Shown: piece after piece, positions 22,789-31,364 of the stretch
Layout of the letters: every line of letters begins with the position of its first letter
How positions within the stretch are numbered: the first letter of the stretch is position 1
Assembly: GCF_040605635.1 (NCBI RefSeq)
Contig: NZ_JBEXDG010000001.1
Location: forward strand, 434,001-498,000
Reading direction: 5' to 3'
DNA length: 64,000 nucleotides
Source: Dactylosporangium sp040605635
GTDB taxonomy: Bacteria > Actinomycetota > Actinomycetes > Mycobacteriales > Micromonosporaceae
Translations under genes and position numbers: made by a program
The notes under the pieces: model-generated
What the model saw: only the letters and a program-made list of their open reading frames with translations
Told to the model about the DNA's origin: nothing
Database searches by the model: none

Positions 22789-23127
22789 GCCATCCTCCCC
22801 GAGTCGCGTTCCCCGACAGAAGCATCCCATCCGCGCATGCCGCTCTTCCACCCTCGGCCGCCATGGTACGACTGCCGCCCGCCCTCACCCCCGAGGTGGC
22901 CCCGGCCGTCCCGGACTGACCCCCGCCGGCCGACGGAGCCTCCTCGAACGATCTGACGGGCTCGCCGCGGGTGTTCGCGGCCGGGACGGTCGCGTGCCTG
23001 CCACGACCGCGAGGTCGTGTCCGGGCGACTACCGGCGGCGGGAGAGGGAAGGCCGTCCACGGCCTGACCGGCGGCTGACGGGAGCAACGGAGGTCGAGCA
23101 CGACGGACCGGAGCCCGCATGGATGAG
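22789..23127. other. Gap between map and the DUF1707 gene
   Basis: 339 bases without a supported gene. It contains the 51-base dispersed repeat (23034-23084) downstream of map. The rest is GC-rich and featureless to me; it should hold the DUF1707 promoter. Confidence 0.6.
23034..23084. repeat. 51-bp dispersed repeat, copy 1
   Basis: Starts ggcggcgggagagggaaggc and differs by one base from the copy at 57890-57940. It contains a perfect inverted repeat, AGGCCGT-CC-ACGGCCT. Both copies lie a little downstream of a minus-strand gene's stop codon (map here), in the same orientation relative to it, so the element may serve as a mobile 3' hairpin or terminator. Confidence 0.9.
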
Positions 23128-23967
23128 CTACGCGCTGACCTGCTGACGAGCGGTGACCAGCTCACCGAGCCGGGACCGGCCGCCGTCGGGAGCGGTGAGG
23201 ACCCAGACGCCGTCGTCGCAGATCGCCATCGTGTGCTCGACGTGGGCCGCGACGGAGCCGTCGACCGTGACCACGGTCCAGCCGTCGTCGAGCTCGGCGA
23301 CCTTCGGCTTGCCCTTCGTGATCATCGGCTCGATCGCGAGGGCCATGCCGGGGCGCAGTGCGGGGCCCTTGCCGGGGCGGCCGGAGTTCTCGACGAAGGG
23401 GTCCTGGTGCATGGCGCTGCCGATGCCGTGGCCGCCGTAGCCGTCGACGATGCCGTAGCGGCCGGCCTTGCGGACGGCGGACTGGATCGCGAAGGAGATG
23501 TCGGTGAGGCGGCCCTTGCCGGAGCGGACGCCGCGGGCGGCGGCGGCGATCCCGGCCCACATGGCGTCCTCGGCCACCGTGACGAGGCGGCGCAGGTCGT
23601 TGCTGATGTCGCCGACGCCCACGGTGATCGCGGCGTCGCCGTGCCAGCCGTCGAGCTCGGCGCCGCAGTCGATCGAGATGAGGTCGCCGGCCCGCAGGAC
23701 CTGCCGGGAGCTGGGGATGGCGTGCACGACCTGGTCGTTGACCGAGGAACAGATCGAGGCCGGGAAGCCGTGGTAGCCCTTGAACGACGGGATGGCGCCG
23801 GCGGCCCGGATGGTCTCCTCGGCGATCGCGTCCAGGTCGGCGGTGGTCACGCCGGGTGCGACCGCGGCCCGCATGCGGGCCAGGGCGTCGGCCACGACCA
23901 GACCGGCGCGGCGCATGTGGCCGATCTGCTCGGGCGTCTTGAGCTCGATCTCGACTTGGTGCGCCAC
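23128..23967 (-). CDS. map: Methionine aminopeptidase, type I
   Basis: Removes initiator Met from nascent proteins. 279 residues with the pita-bread metal ligands in ISIDCGAELDGWHGDAAITV (two Asp), GYGGHGIGSAMHQDP (His), AIEPMI (Glu) and HVEHTMAI (Glu). There is no N-terminal zinc-finger extension. The GTG at 23967 is 3 bases after the adk stop, so it belongs to the secY-adk-map transcript. Confidence 0.97.
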   Translation of the reverse strand: MAHQVEIELKTPEQIGHMRRAGLVVADALARMRAAVAPGVTTADLDAIAEETIRAAGAIPSFKGYHGFPASICSSVNDQVVHAIPSSRQVLRAGDLISIDCGAELDGWHGDAAITVGVGDISNDLRRLVTVAEDAMWAGIAAAARGVRSGKGRLTDISFAIQSAVRKAGRYGIVDGYGGHGIGSAMHQDPFVENSGRPGKGPALRPGMALAIEPMITKGKPKVAELDDGWTVVTVDGSVAAHVEHTMAICDDGVWVLTAPDGGRSRLGELVTARQQVSA

Positions 23968-23970
23968 AGG

Positions 23971-24624
23971 TCAGCCGCCGTAGGAGCGCAGTGCGTCGAT
24001 CGCGCGGACCGTGATGTCCTCGACCGGTCCGGTGGCGTCGATGCCCACCAGCTTGCCCTGCGCGCCGTAGTAGTCGACGAGGGGGGACGTGTCGCGGGCG
24101 TAGACCTTCAGGCGCTCGGCGATCGTCTCGGCCTTGTCGTCGTCGCGCTGGAAGAGCTCGCCGCCGCAGCGGTCGCAGACGCCCTCGTGGGTGGGGGCGT
24201 CGAACTCCACGTGCCAGATCTTGCCGCAGCCGCGGCAGGTCCGGCGGCCCGAGAGCCGCCGGATGACCTCTTCGTTCTCCACGACGAGCTCCAGGACGAT
24301 GTCCAGTCCGGTGCCGAGGTCGGCGAGGAGCTTGTCGAGGGCGTTGGCCTGCGGGACGGTGCGCGGGAAGCCGTCGAGGAGGAAGCCGTCAGCGGCGTCG
24401 CTCTCGGCCAGCCGGTCGGACACCATGTTGATGGTGACCTCGTCGGGGACCAGCTGGCCTGCGTCCATGTAGCGCTTCGCCTCGACGCCGAGCGGGGTGC
24501 CCTGCCCGACGTTGGCCCGGAAGATGTCGCCGGTGGAGATTTTGGGCACGGCGAGGTGCGCGGCGATGAACTCGGCCTGGGTCCCCTTGCCCGCCCCGGG
24601 GGGACCTACCAGCACCAGCCTCAC
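23971..24624 (-). CDS. adk: Adenylate kinase (zinc LID form)
   Basis: Catalyses ATP + AMP = 2 ADP. 217 residues: P-loop GPPGAGKGTQ at 7-16, DGFPRT near 85, and a long LID with four Cys (CRGCGKIWH ... CDRCGGEL) that should bind zinc. The GTG start shares one base with the secY TAG stop. Confidence 0.97.
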   Translation of the reverse strand: MRLVLVGPPGAGKGTQAEFIAAHLAVPKISTGDIFRANVGQGTPLGVEAKRYMDAGQLVPDEVTINMVSDRLAESDAADGFLLDGFPRTVPQANALDKLLADLGTGLDIVLELVVENEEVIRRLSGRRTCRGCGKIWHVEFDAPTHEGVCDRCGGELFQRDDDKAETIAERLKVYARDTSPLVDYYGAQGKLVGIDATGPVEDITVRAIDALRSYGG

Positions 24625-25961
24625 TACCGGAGGAACCCTTCGTAGTTGCGCTGCATGAGCTGGCTCTCGATCTGCTTCACCGTCTCGAGGCCCACACCAA
24701 CAATAATCAGTACTGCGGTGCCGCCGAACGGGAAGTTCTGCAGAGCCTGTCCGCCACCGACGATCCCGATGAGCAGGTTGGGCAGGATCGAGATGATGCC
24801 CAGGTAGAGCGCGCCGGGAAGGGTGATGCGGCTGAGGATGAAGTCGAGATACTCGGCGGTCGGCTTGCCGGGGCGGATGCCGGGGACGAAGCCGCCGTAC
24901 TTGCGCATGTTGTCCGCGACCTCAGTGGGGTTGAACGTGATCGACACGTAGAAGTACGTGAAGAAGATGATCAACATGAAGTAGAGGATGATGTGCGCCG
25001 GCTTGTCCTGGGCGACGATGTTCCGGTTGATCCAGAGGATCGTGCGGTTGGTCGTGTCCTGACCGGCGAACGAGGTCGCCAACTGCGGCAGGTAGAGCAG
25101 CGAGGAGGCGAAGATGACCGGGATGACGCCGGCCTGGTTGACCTTCAGCGGGATGTAGGTCGAGGTCCCGCCGTACATGCGGCGGCCGATCATGCGCTTC
25201 GCATACTGCACCGGGATGCGCCGCTGGGCCTGCTCCAGGAAGACCACGAAGGCGATGACGACGACCGCGAGACCGACGACCACGAAGAACGTGGTCTTGT
25301 CGTCCTGCCAGATCGTGATGCCCTCGTTGGGGAGGCGGGCGGCGATCGAGGTGAAGATGAGGACCGACATGCCGTTGCCGACGCCGCGGTCCGTGACGAG
25401 CTCGCCGAACCACATGACCATGCCCGTGCCGGCGGTCATCGTGATGACCAGCGCGGTGAGGGTGAGCCACAGCGGGATCTTGCCGGTGTCGGGGATGACC
25501 GGGAACTGGCTCTGGTCGCAGGCGCCACCGAAGAGCTGGCCGGACCGGGCCAGGGCGACGAACGCCGAGGCCTGCAGGACGCCGAGCCCGAGGGTGAGGT
25601 AGCGCGTGTACTGCGTGATCTTCGCCTGGCCGGACTGACCCTCCTTGCGGAGCTGCTCCAGGCGCGGGATCACGACCGTCAGCAGCTGCAGGATGATGCT
25701 CGCGGTGATGTAGGGCATGATGCCCAGCGCGAAGACTGAAAGTTGCAGCAGCGCGCCGCCGGAGAACAGGTTCAGCAGAGTGAAGACCTGGTTGTCGGCG
25801 CCGCTCTCGACGATGTCGAGGCACTTCTGCACATTGCCGAACGACACACCGGGGCTGGGGAGCGTGGCACCCACCCGATAGAGGCCGATCATCAGCAATG
25901 TGAACAGAATTTTGTTGCGCAGGTCAGGCGTGCGAAACGCGCTGGCAAAGGCGGAGAGCAA
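24624..25961 (-). CDS. secY: Preprotein translocase subunit SecY
   Basis: The channel subunit of the Sec translocon, 445 residues with ten hydrophobic helices. Landmarks are TLLMIGLYRVGATLPSPGV, GGALLQLSVFALGIMPYITA, MFFGELVTDRG-like MWFGELVTDRGVGNGMS and FVPGIRPGKPTAEYL. It starts at TTG 25961 with AGGAGG 7 bases upstream. The 222-base gap before it (25962-26183) holds a short hairpin (CCTCAG / CTGAGG) but no promoter I can defend. Confidence 0.97.
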   Translation of the reverse strand: MLSAFASAFRTPDLRNKILFTLLMIGLYRVGATLPSPGVSFGNVQKCLDIVESGADNQVFTLLNLFSGGALLQLSVFALGIMPYITASIILQLLTVVIPRLEQLRKEGQSGQAKITQYTRYLTLGLGVLQASAFVALARSGQLFGGACDQSQFPVIPDTGKIPLWLTLTALVITMTAGTGMVMWFGELVTDRGVGNGMSVLIFTSIAARLPNEGITIWQDDKTTFFVVVGLAVVVIAFVVFLEQAQRRIPVQYAKRMIGRRMYGGTSTYIPLKVNQAGVIPVIFASSLLYLPQLATSFAGQDTTNRTILWINRNIVAQDKPAHIILYFMLIIFFTYFYVSITFNPTEVADNMRKYGGFVPGIRPGKPTAEYLDFILSRITLPGALYLGIISILPNLLIGIVGGGQALQNFPFGGTAVLIIVGVGLETVKQIESQLMQRNYEGFLR

Positions 25962-26183
25962 CGTTCTTCCTCCTGCGCAAGGCGGCCGGGCGGCCGACGA
26001 GGTGGGGTCTGGGTGGTGCTGGTGTTACTGCTGAGCGGGTGACGAGCGTGTTACCGCAACGGACTCTAACAGCATGCCCGCAGCACATCACGCCCTGGCG
26101 ATCCCTCAGCTTTTCAGTTGGTACTGAGGCGCCGCGTGGCGCCCACCCGATGTGCTCCGGTGGACGCCACGGTAGCGCGTTGT

Positions 26184-26645
26184 TCACTCAGCTGCGGAGC
26201 CGCCGAGGAGAGTGGCGGTGCCACCCGCCGCTTCGAGCTTCTCGCGGGCCGACGCGCTGAACTTGTGCGCGCTGACCTGCAGCTTCACGCCGCCGAGCTC
26301 CCCGTCACCGAGGACCTTGACGAGCTCGCCCTTGCGGACGGCACCGGCGTCGACGAGCTCGTCGACCCCGATCGTGCCGCCCTTGGGGAACAGCTCCGCG
26401 AGGCGGGCCAGGTTCACGACCTGGAACTCGATGCGGTTGCGGTTCTTGAAGCCCTTGAGCTTCGGCAGGCGCATGTGGAGGGGCATCTGCCCACCCTCGA
26501 ACGCCGGCGAGATGTTCTTGCGGGCCTTGGAGCCCTTGGTGCCACGACCGGCGGTCTTGCCCTTGGAGCCCTCACCGCGACCGACACGGGTCTTCGCGGT
26601 CTTGGCGCCCGGGGCGGGCCGCAGGTGGTGCAGTTTGATCGTCAT
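26184..26645 (-). CDS. rplO: 50S ribosomal protein L15
   Basis: 153 residues with the Gly/Arg-rich N-terminus KTRVGRGEGSKGKTAGRGTK and the FEGGQMPLHMRLPKLKGFKN segment. It is 4 bases after rpmD. Confidence 0.98.
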   Translation of the reverse strand: MTIKLHHLRPAPGAKTAKTRVGRGEGSKGKTAGRGTKGSKARKNISPAFEGGQMPLHMRLPKLKGFKNRNRIEFQVVNLARLAELFPKGGTIGVDELVDAGAVRKGELVKVLGDGELGGVKLQVSAHKFSASAREKLEAAGGTATLLGGSAAE

Positions 26646-26649
26646 CGGA

Positions 26650-26832
26650 TTACTCCACCTCTTCCACGGTGACCAGGTGCGTCACGGTGTGGATCATGCC
26701 GCGGATCTCCGGACGGTCTTCCTTGACGACGACGTCACGGATCCGCTTCAGCCCGAGCGAACGCAGCGTGTCGCGCTGGTTCTGCTTGGTGCCGATCTCG
26801 GACCGGATCTGGGTGACCTTCAGGCGCGCCAT
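26650..26832 (-). CDS. rpmD: 50S ribosomal protein L30
   Basis: 60 residues: MARLKVTQIRSEIGTKQNQR, TLRSLGLKRI, VTHLVTVEEV. ATG 26832 lies 1 base after the rpsE stop. The short form is normal for bacteria. Confidence 0.97.
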   Translation of the reverse strand: MARLKVTQIRSEIGTKQNQRDTLRSLGLKRIRDVVVKEDRPEIRGMIHTVTHLVTVEEVE

Positions 26833-26833
26833 G

Positions 26834-27457
26834 TCATGCACCGACCCCGGCCCGCTGGGCCAGCATGGCCGCCGGAGCGACGTCCTCGACCGGCAGGCCA
26901 CGGCGAGCCGCGACGGCCTCCGGCGACTCGAGCTTCTTCAGCGCCGCCACCGTCGCGTGGACGATGTTGATGGCGTTGGAGGAGCCGAGGCTCTTGGAGA
27001 GCACGTCGTGGATGCCGGCGCACTCCAGGACGGCACGCACCGGGCCACCGGCGATGACGCCGGTACCGGCGGAGGCCGGCTTGAGCAGCACGACGCCTGC
27101 GGCGTCCTCGCCGATCACCGGGTGCGGGATCGAGGCCGCGATCCGCGGCACCTTGAAGAAGTGCTTCTTGGCCTCCTCGACACCCTTGGCGATGGCCGCG
27201 GGCACCTCCTTGGCCTTTCCGTAACCGACGCCGACAGTGCCGTCGCCGTCACCGACGATGACGAGGGCGGTGAAGCTGAAGCGCCGACCACCCTTGACGA
27301 CCTTGGCGACACGGTTGATCGCGACGACCCGCTCGAGGTGAGGGGTCTTCTCGGCGGGCGCGTTGCCGCGGCCGCCACCTTCGCGACGATTCTCGCGACG
27401 GCCGCCACCTTCGGTGTTCCCACCGGACCCGCCGCCCCTGCGCTGAGGACCAGGCAT
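26834..27457 (-). CDS. rpsE: 30S ribosomal protein S5
   Basis: 207 residues. A Gly/Arg-rich N-terminal extension of about 38 residues precedes the S5 core (LERVVAINRVAKVVKGGRRF, GYGKAKEVPAAIAKG, GSSNAINIVHATVAALK). Involved in mRNA entry and decoding accuracy. Confidence 0.98.
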   Translation of the reverse strand: MPGPQRRGGGSGGNTEGGGRRENRREGGGRGNAPAEKTPHLERVVAINRVAKVVKGGRRFSFTALVIVGDGDGTVGVGYGKAKEVPAAIAKGVEEAKKHFFKVPRIAASIPHPVIGEDAAGVVLLKPASAGTGVIAGGPVRAVLECAGIHDVLSKSLGSSNAINIVHATVAALKKLESPEAVAARRGLPVEDVAPAAMLAQRAGVGA

Positions 27458-27471
27458 GAACGTTCCCTTTC

Positions 27472-27867
27472 CTAGAATTCGAGTCCGGCTTCGCGGGCGG
27501 CGTCAGCCAGGGCCGCGATGCGGCCGGCGTAACGGTTTCCGCCACGGTCGAAGACGACCTTGCCGACACCCGCGGCCTTCGCCCGCTCGGCGAGAAGGGT
27601 GCCGACCTTGCCGGCCAGTGCCTTCTTGTCGCCGTCGGTGCCACGGATGGTCGTGTCGAGCGTCGAGGCCGAGGCCAGCGTGTGGCCCTTGAGGTCGTCG
27701 ACGATCTGCGCGGTGATGTTCCGCAGCGAGCGGGTGACGACCAGGCGCGGACGCTCGGCGGTGCCACTGACGTGCTTGCGGATGCGGAAGTGCCGGCGTG
27801 CGCGCCCGACTCGGCGCGCCGCGGCGGAGCCGCCTGTGTTGCGGCGCTTGAGCAGCGTGGCGCTCAC
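27472..27867 (-). CDS. rplR: 50S ribosomal protein L18
   Basis: 131 residues binding 5S rRNA: RHFRIRKHVSGTAERPRLVV, AQIVDDLKGHTLASAST, VVFDRGGNRYAGRI. The GTG start overlaps the rplF stop by 4 bases. Confidence 0.98.
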   Translation of the reverse strand: MSATLLKRRNTGGSAAARRVGRARRHFRIRKHVSGTAERPRLVVTRSLRNITAQIVDDLKGHTLASASTLDTTIRGTDGDKKALAGKVGTLLAERAKAAGVGKVVFDRGGNRYAGRIAALADAAREAGLEF

Positions 27868-28406
27868 TTCTTGCCTGCCTTTCCAGCCTTACGGCGGATG
27901 ACCTCGCCCTGGTACTTCACGCCCTTGCCCTTGTACGGCTCCGGCGGGCGGATCTTGCGGATGTTGGCGGCGACCTCGCCCACCTGCTGCTTGTCGATGC
28001 CGGCGATGTGGAACAGCGTCGGCCGCTCGACGGTGAACGTGATGCCCGGAGGGGGCGTCACGAGCACGGGGTGGGAGAACCCGAGCGCGAACTCCAGGTC
28101 GGCACCCTTCGCCGTGACGCGGTAACCGGTGCCGGCGATCTCGAGGCTCTTGCGGTAGCCCTCGGTGACGCCGATGACCATGTTCGCGATCAGGGTGCGC
28201 GACAGGCCGTGGAGCTCCTTGGCCTTGCGCTCGTCGTTGGGGCGCACGACGTTGAAGGAGCCGTCGTCGGCCTTCTCCAGCGTGATGGGCTCGGCGAGGG
28301 TGTGGTTGAGCTCGCCCTTGGGTCCCTTGACGGTGATGACCTGGCCGTCGATCTTGAGGTCGACGCCGGCGGGCACCGCGATGGGCTTACGTCCGATTCG
28401 AGACAT
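27864..28406 (-). CDS. rplF: 50S ribosomal protein L6
   Basis: 180 residues starting MSRIGRKPIAVPAGVD, with GPKGELNHTL and the C-terminal IRKIRPPEPYKGKGVKYQGE. Two-domain L6 fold; intact. Confidence 0.98.
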   Translation of the reverse strand: MSRIGRKPIAVPAGVDLKIDGQVITVKGPKGELNHTLAEPITLEKADDGSFNVVRPNDERKAKELHGLSRTLIANMVIGVTEGYRKSLEIAGTGYRVTAKGADLEFALGFSHPVLVTPPPGITFTVERPTLFHIAGIDKQQVGEVAANIRKIRPPEPYKGKGVKYQGEVIRRKAGKAGKK

Positions 28407-28419
28407 TGAAGGCTCTCCC

Positions 28420-28827
28420 TTACCAGACGTAGGCGAGGACTTCCCCGCCCACCCCTCGCTTGCGGGCCTGCCGGTCGGTGAGCAGCCCTTGGGACGTCGA
28501 GATGATGGCCACACCGAGGCCACCGAGCACGCGCGGCATCTCCACCGACTTCGCGTACACCCGCAGACCGGGCTTCGAGACCCGGCGGATGCCGGCGAGG
28601 CTGCGCTCGCGGCTCTGGCCGTACTTGAGCTCAACGATCAGCGTCTTGCCGACCTTGCCCTCGTCCGGCTCCTGAACCTGCCACGAGGACACGTAGCCCT
28701 CGGACTTGAGCACCTCGGCGATGTTCGCCTTGATCTTCGAATAGGGCATGGTCACGCGGTCGTGGTACGCCTGGTTGGCGTTACGCAGACGCGTCAGCAT
28801 GTCTGCGATCGGGTCGGTCATGGTCAT
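28420..28827 (-). CDS. rpsH: 30S ribosomal protein S8
   Basis: 135 residues: TDPIADMLTRLRNANQA, RRVSKPGLRVYAKSVEMPRV, STSQGLLTDRQARKRGVGGE. ATG 28827 is used; a second ATG two codons later is possible. S8 is the usual autoregulator of the spc operon, but the 64-base gap upstream shows no obvious S8 mimic. Confidence 0.98.
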   Translation of the reverse strand: MTMTDPIADMLTRLRNANQAYHDRVTMPYSKIKANIAEVLKSEGYVSSWQVQEPDEGKVGKTLIVELKYGQSRERSLAGIRRVSKPGLRVYAKSVEMPRVLGGLGVAIISTSQGLLTDRQARKRGVGGEVLAYVW

Positions 28828-28891
28828 TGCTTTGTCAGCCTTTCTCGCCGCGGTTCCTCGCCGCTGTGGGCGGGCCTACGGCGAAGGAGGT

Positions 28892-29077
28892 TTACCAGGA
28901 GGCCTTGGAAACGCCGGGCAGTTCGCCCCGGTGCGCCATCTCACGGATGCACACGCGGCAGAGCCCGAACTTCCGGTACACGGCCTTGGGCCGGCCGCAG
29001 CGCTGGCAGCGGGTGTATGCGCGGACCGCGAACTTGGGCTTCGCGGCGGCCTTGAGGACTAGGGCCTTTTTCGCCAT
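28892..29077 (-). CDS. rpsN: 30S ribosomal protein S14 type Z (zinc form)
   Basis: 61 residues with the CQRC...CRVC zinc ribbon (YTRCQRCGRPKAVYRKFGLC) and C-terminal MAHRGELPGVSKASW. This is the short zinc-dependent form; no zinc-free paralogue is in the window. Confidence 0.98.
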   Translation of the reverse strand: MAKKALVLKAAAKPKFAVRAYTRCQRCGRPKAVYRKFGLCRVCIREMAHRGELPGVSKASW

Positions 29078-29089
29078 TGGTCAGTTCTC

Positions 29090-29653
29090 CTAGTTCTCAC
29101 GGAACGGGAAGCCGAGCAGCTTGAGCAGCGCGCGACCTTCCTCGTCCGTGCGAGCGGTGGTGACCACGGTGATGTCCATCCCTCGCGGCCGGTCGATGCG
29201 GTCCTGGTCGATCTCGTGGAACACCGACTGCTCGGTGAGACCGAAGGTGTAGTTGCCGTTGCCGTCGAGCTTGCGCCCGTCGAGACCGCGGAAGTCGCGG
29301 ATACGCGGCAGTGCGATCGACAGCAGCCGGTCGAGGAACTCCCACATGCGGTCGTTGCGGAGGGTGACCTTGGCACCGATCGGCATGCCCTCACGCAGCT
29401 TGAACTGCGCGATGGACTTGGTCGCCTTGCGGATCTGCGGCCGCTGACCGGTGATCGTGGCGAGGTCGCGGACCGCGCCGTCGATCAGCTTCGAGTCGCG
29501 GGCCGCCTCACCGACGCCCATGTTGACGACGACCTTGACGACGCCCGGGATCTGCATCACGTTGTCGTACTTGAACTGCTCCCGCAGCTGGCCCGCGATC
29601 TCGTCGCGGTAGCGCTGCTTGAGGCGCGGGTTCACCTTGTCGACCGTCGTCAT
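29090..29653 (-). CDS. rplE: 50S ribosomal protein L5
   Basis: 187 residues contacting 5S rRNA and P-site tRNA: VNPRLKQRYRDEI, MQIPGVVKVVVNMGVGEA, RDFRGLDGRKLDGNGNYTFG. ATG 29653 shares a base with the rplX stop (TGATG) and has AAGGA 6 bases upstream, better than the adjacent GTG. Confidence 0.98.
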   Translation of the reverse strand: MTTVDKVNPRLKQRYRDEIAGQLREQFKYDNVMQIPGVVKVVVNMGVGEAARDSKLIDGAVRDLATITGQRPQIRKATKSIAQFKLREGMPIGAKVTLRNDRMWEFLDRLLSIALPRIRDFRGLDGRKLDGNGNYTFGLTEQSVFHEIDQDRIDRPRGMDITVVTTARTDEEGRALLKLLGFPFREN

Positions 29654-29967
29654 CACAGATCCTTACCGGAGCGACGCGACGTGCGGGTCTTGACGCCGTC
29701 CTCGTCGATGCGGGCGCCGACGCGGGTCGGCTTGTTGTCCGAGTCGATCACCATCACGTTCGAGACGTGGATGGCGGCTTCCTGGGTCACGATGCCACCG
29801 GTCTTCGAACCACGCTGGGTGGTGCGGATACGGGTGTGCTTCTTGACCCGGTTGACGCCCTCGACGATGACCTTGTCCTCGCGCGGGAGGGCGGTGAGGA
29901 CCTTGCCCCGGGTGCCCTTGTCCTTGCCCGCGATGACCAGGACGGTGTCGCCCTTTTTGACCTTCAT
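29653..29967 (-). CDS. rplX: 50S ribosomal protein L24
   Basis: 104 residues with the KOW motif (MKVKKGDTVLVIAGKDKGTR GKV) and GVNRVKKHTR. Assembly initiator. The stop overlaps rplE. Confidence 0.97.
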   Translation of the reverse strand: MKVKKGDTVLVIAGKDKGTRGKVLTALPREDKVIVEGVNRVKKHTRIRTTQRGSKTGGIVTQEAAIHVSNVMVIDSDNKPTRVGARIDEDGVKTRTSRRSGKDL

Positions 29968-29969
29968 GG

Positions 29970-30338
29970 TTACAACACCTCCGGCGCGAGCGAGATGATC
30001 TTCATGAAACGCTTGTCCCGGAGCTCACGCCCGACCGGGCCGAAGATGCGGGTACCACGGGGGTCACCGCCATCCTTGATGATCACGGCGGCGTTCTCGT
30101 CGAACCGGATGTACGACCCGTCCGGCCGGCGCCGTTCCTTGGTGGTCCGGACGATGACGGCCTTGACCACATCGCCCTTCTTCACCCCGGCACCCGGGAT
30201 GGCGTCCTTCACGGTGGCGACGATGATGTCACCGATGCCTGCATAGCGGCGACCCGAGCCACCGAGCACACGGATGCACAGGATCTCCCGGGCACCCGTG
30301 TTGTCGGCGACGCGCAGCCGCGACTCCTGCTGAATCAC
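29970..30338 (-). CDS. rplN: 50S ribosomal protein L14
   Basis: 122 residues starting MIQQESRLRVADNTGAREIL and ending EIISLAPEVL-like KIISLAPEVL; GDVVKAVIVRTTKERRRPDG is the signature. First gene of the rplN-rplX-rplE block, after a 74-base gap from rpsQ. Confidence 0.98.
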   Translation of the reverse strand: MIQQESRLRVADNTGAREILCIRVLGGSGRRYAGIGDIIVATVKDAIPGAGVKKGDVVKAVIVRTTKERRRPDGSYIRFDENAAVIIKDGGDPRGTRIFGPVGRELRDKRFMKIISLAPEVL

Positions 30339-30412
30339 GCTTGTCTCCTAATGTCTGCCAGTTCTCGGCACCGGGCACGCGGCCCGGTGCCGAGCTTGGC
30401 GGAACGACGGCC

Positions 30413-30700
30413 TTACTTGGCCTTTTCGAGGATCTCCACGACCCGCCAGCGCTTGGTGGCGGACAGCGGCCGGGTCTCCATGAGCAGCACCCGGTCGCCG
30501 ATACCGCAGGCGTTCTGCTCGTCGTGCGCCTTGAGCTTGTTGGTGCGGCGCATGACCTTGCCGTACAGCGGGTGCTTGACCTGGTCCTCGACCGCCACGA
30601 CGACGGTCTTGTCCATCTTGTCGCTGACCACGAGGCCCTCGCGGACCTTGCGGCGGCCGCGGACCTCGGTGCTCTCGGTCGTCTGCTCGCTCATGCTCAT
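30413..30700 (-). CDS. rpsQ: 30S ribosomal protein S17
   Basis: 95 residues. The S17 core (REGLVVSDKMDKTVVVAVED, HPLYGKVMRRTNKLKAHDEQ) follows a short polar N-terminus. ATG 30700 overlaps the rpmC stop (ATGA). Confidence 0.98.
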   Translation of the reverse strand: MSMSEQTTESTEVRGRRKVREGLVVSDKMDKTVVVAVEDQVKHPLYGKVMRRTNKLKAHDEQNACGIGDRVLLMETRPLSATKRWRVVEILEKAK

Positions 30701-30936
30701 GCCACCTCAGCCACAGCGTCGGGCGCGGCTGAGAGACCCAGCTCGCGCTCGCGCATGATCGTGTAGATCCGGGCGATGTCCTTGCGGATGATCTGCAACC
30801 GCCCGTGGTTGTCCAGCTGGCCGGTGGCCGACTGGACGCGGAGGTTGAACAGCTCCGCCTTCGCTTCCCGAAGCTTCTCGACCAGGCTCTCGTCGGACAG
30901 CTCGCGCAGGTCGGTCGCCTTGATTCCGGCGGCCAT
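30697..30936 (-). CDS. rpmC: 50S ribosomal protein L29
   Basis: 79-residue helical hairpin at the tunnel exit: LRELSDESLVEKLREAKAEL, NLRVQSATGQLDNHGRLQII. ATG overlaps the rplP stop (TGATG). Confidence 0.97.
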   Translation of the reverse strand: MAAGIKATDLRELSDESLVEKLREAKAELFNLRVQSATGQLDNHGRLQIIRKDIARIYTIMRERELGLSAAPDAVAEVA

Positions 30937-31361
30937 CAGACATCAGCCCCTTCGCGCGTGACGATCCGGCACTTCAGCGGAAGCTTGTGGATCGCGCGGC
31001 GCATTGCCTCGCGGGCGATCTGCTCGTTCGGGAACGACATCTCGAACAGGATCCGGCCCGGCTTGATGTTGGCCACCCACCACTCGGGGGAACCCTTGCC
31101 GGAGCCCATGCGGGTCTCGGCCGGCTTCTTGGTGATGGAGCGGTCCGGGAAGATCGTGATCCAGACCTTGCCACCACGCTTGATGTGCCGGGTCATGGCG
31201 ATACGGGCCGCCTCGATCTGGCGGTTCGTGATGTACGCCGGCTCGAGAGCCTGGATACCGAACTCGCCGAAGACCACGCGGGTGCCGCCCTTGGCCGGAC
31301 CGTGACGGTCCGGGTGGTGCGGCTTGCGGAAGCCCTTCGGGGGCTTACGAGGGATCAGCAT
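30936..31361 (-). CDS. rplP: 50S ribosomal protein L16
   Basis: 141 residues near the peptidyl transferase centre: MLIPRKPPKGFRKPHHPDRH, FGEFGIQALEPAYITNRQIE, VWITIFPDRSITKKPAETRM. Intact. Confidence 0.98.
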   Translation of the reverse strand: MLIPRKPPKGFRKPHHPDRHGPAKGGTRVVFGEFGIQALEPAYITNRQIEAARIAMTRHIKRGGKVWITIFPDRSITKKPAETRMGSGKGSPEWWVANIKPGRILFEMSFPNEQIAREAMRRAIHKLPLKCRIVTREGADV

Positions 31362-31364
31362 TCG

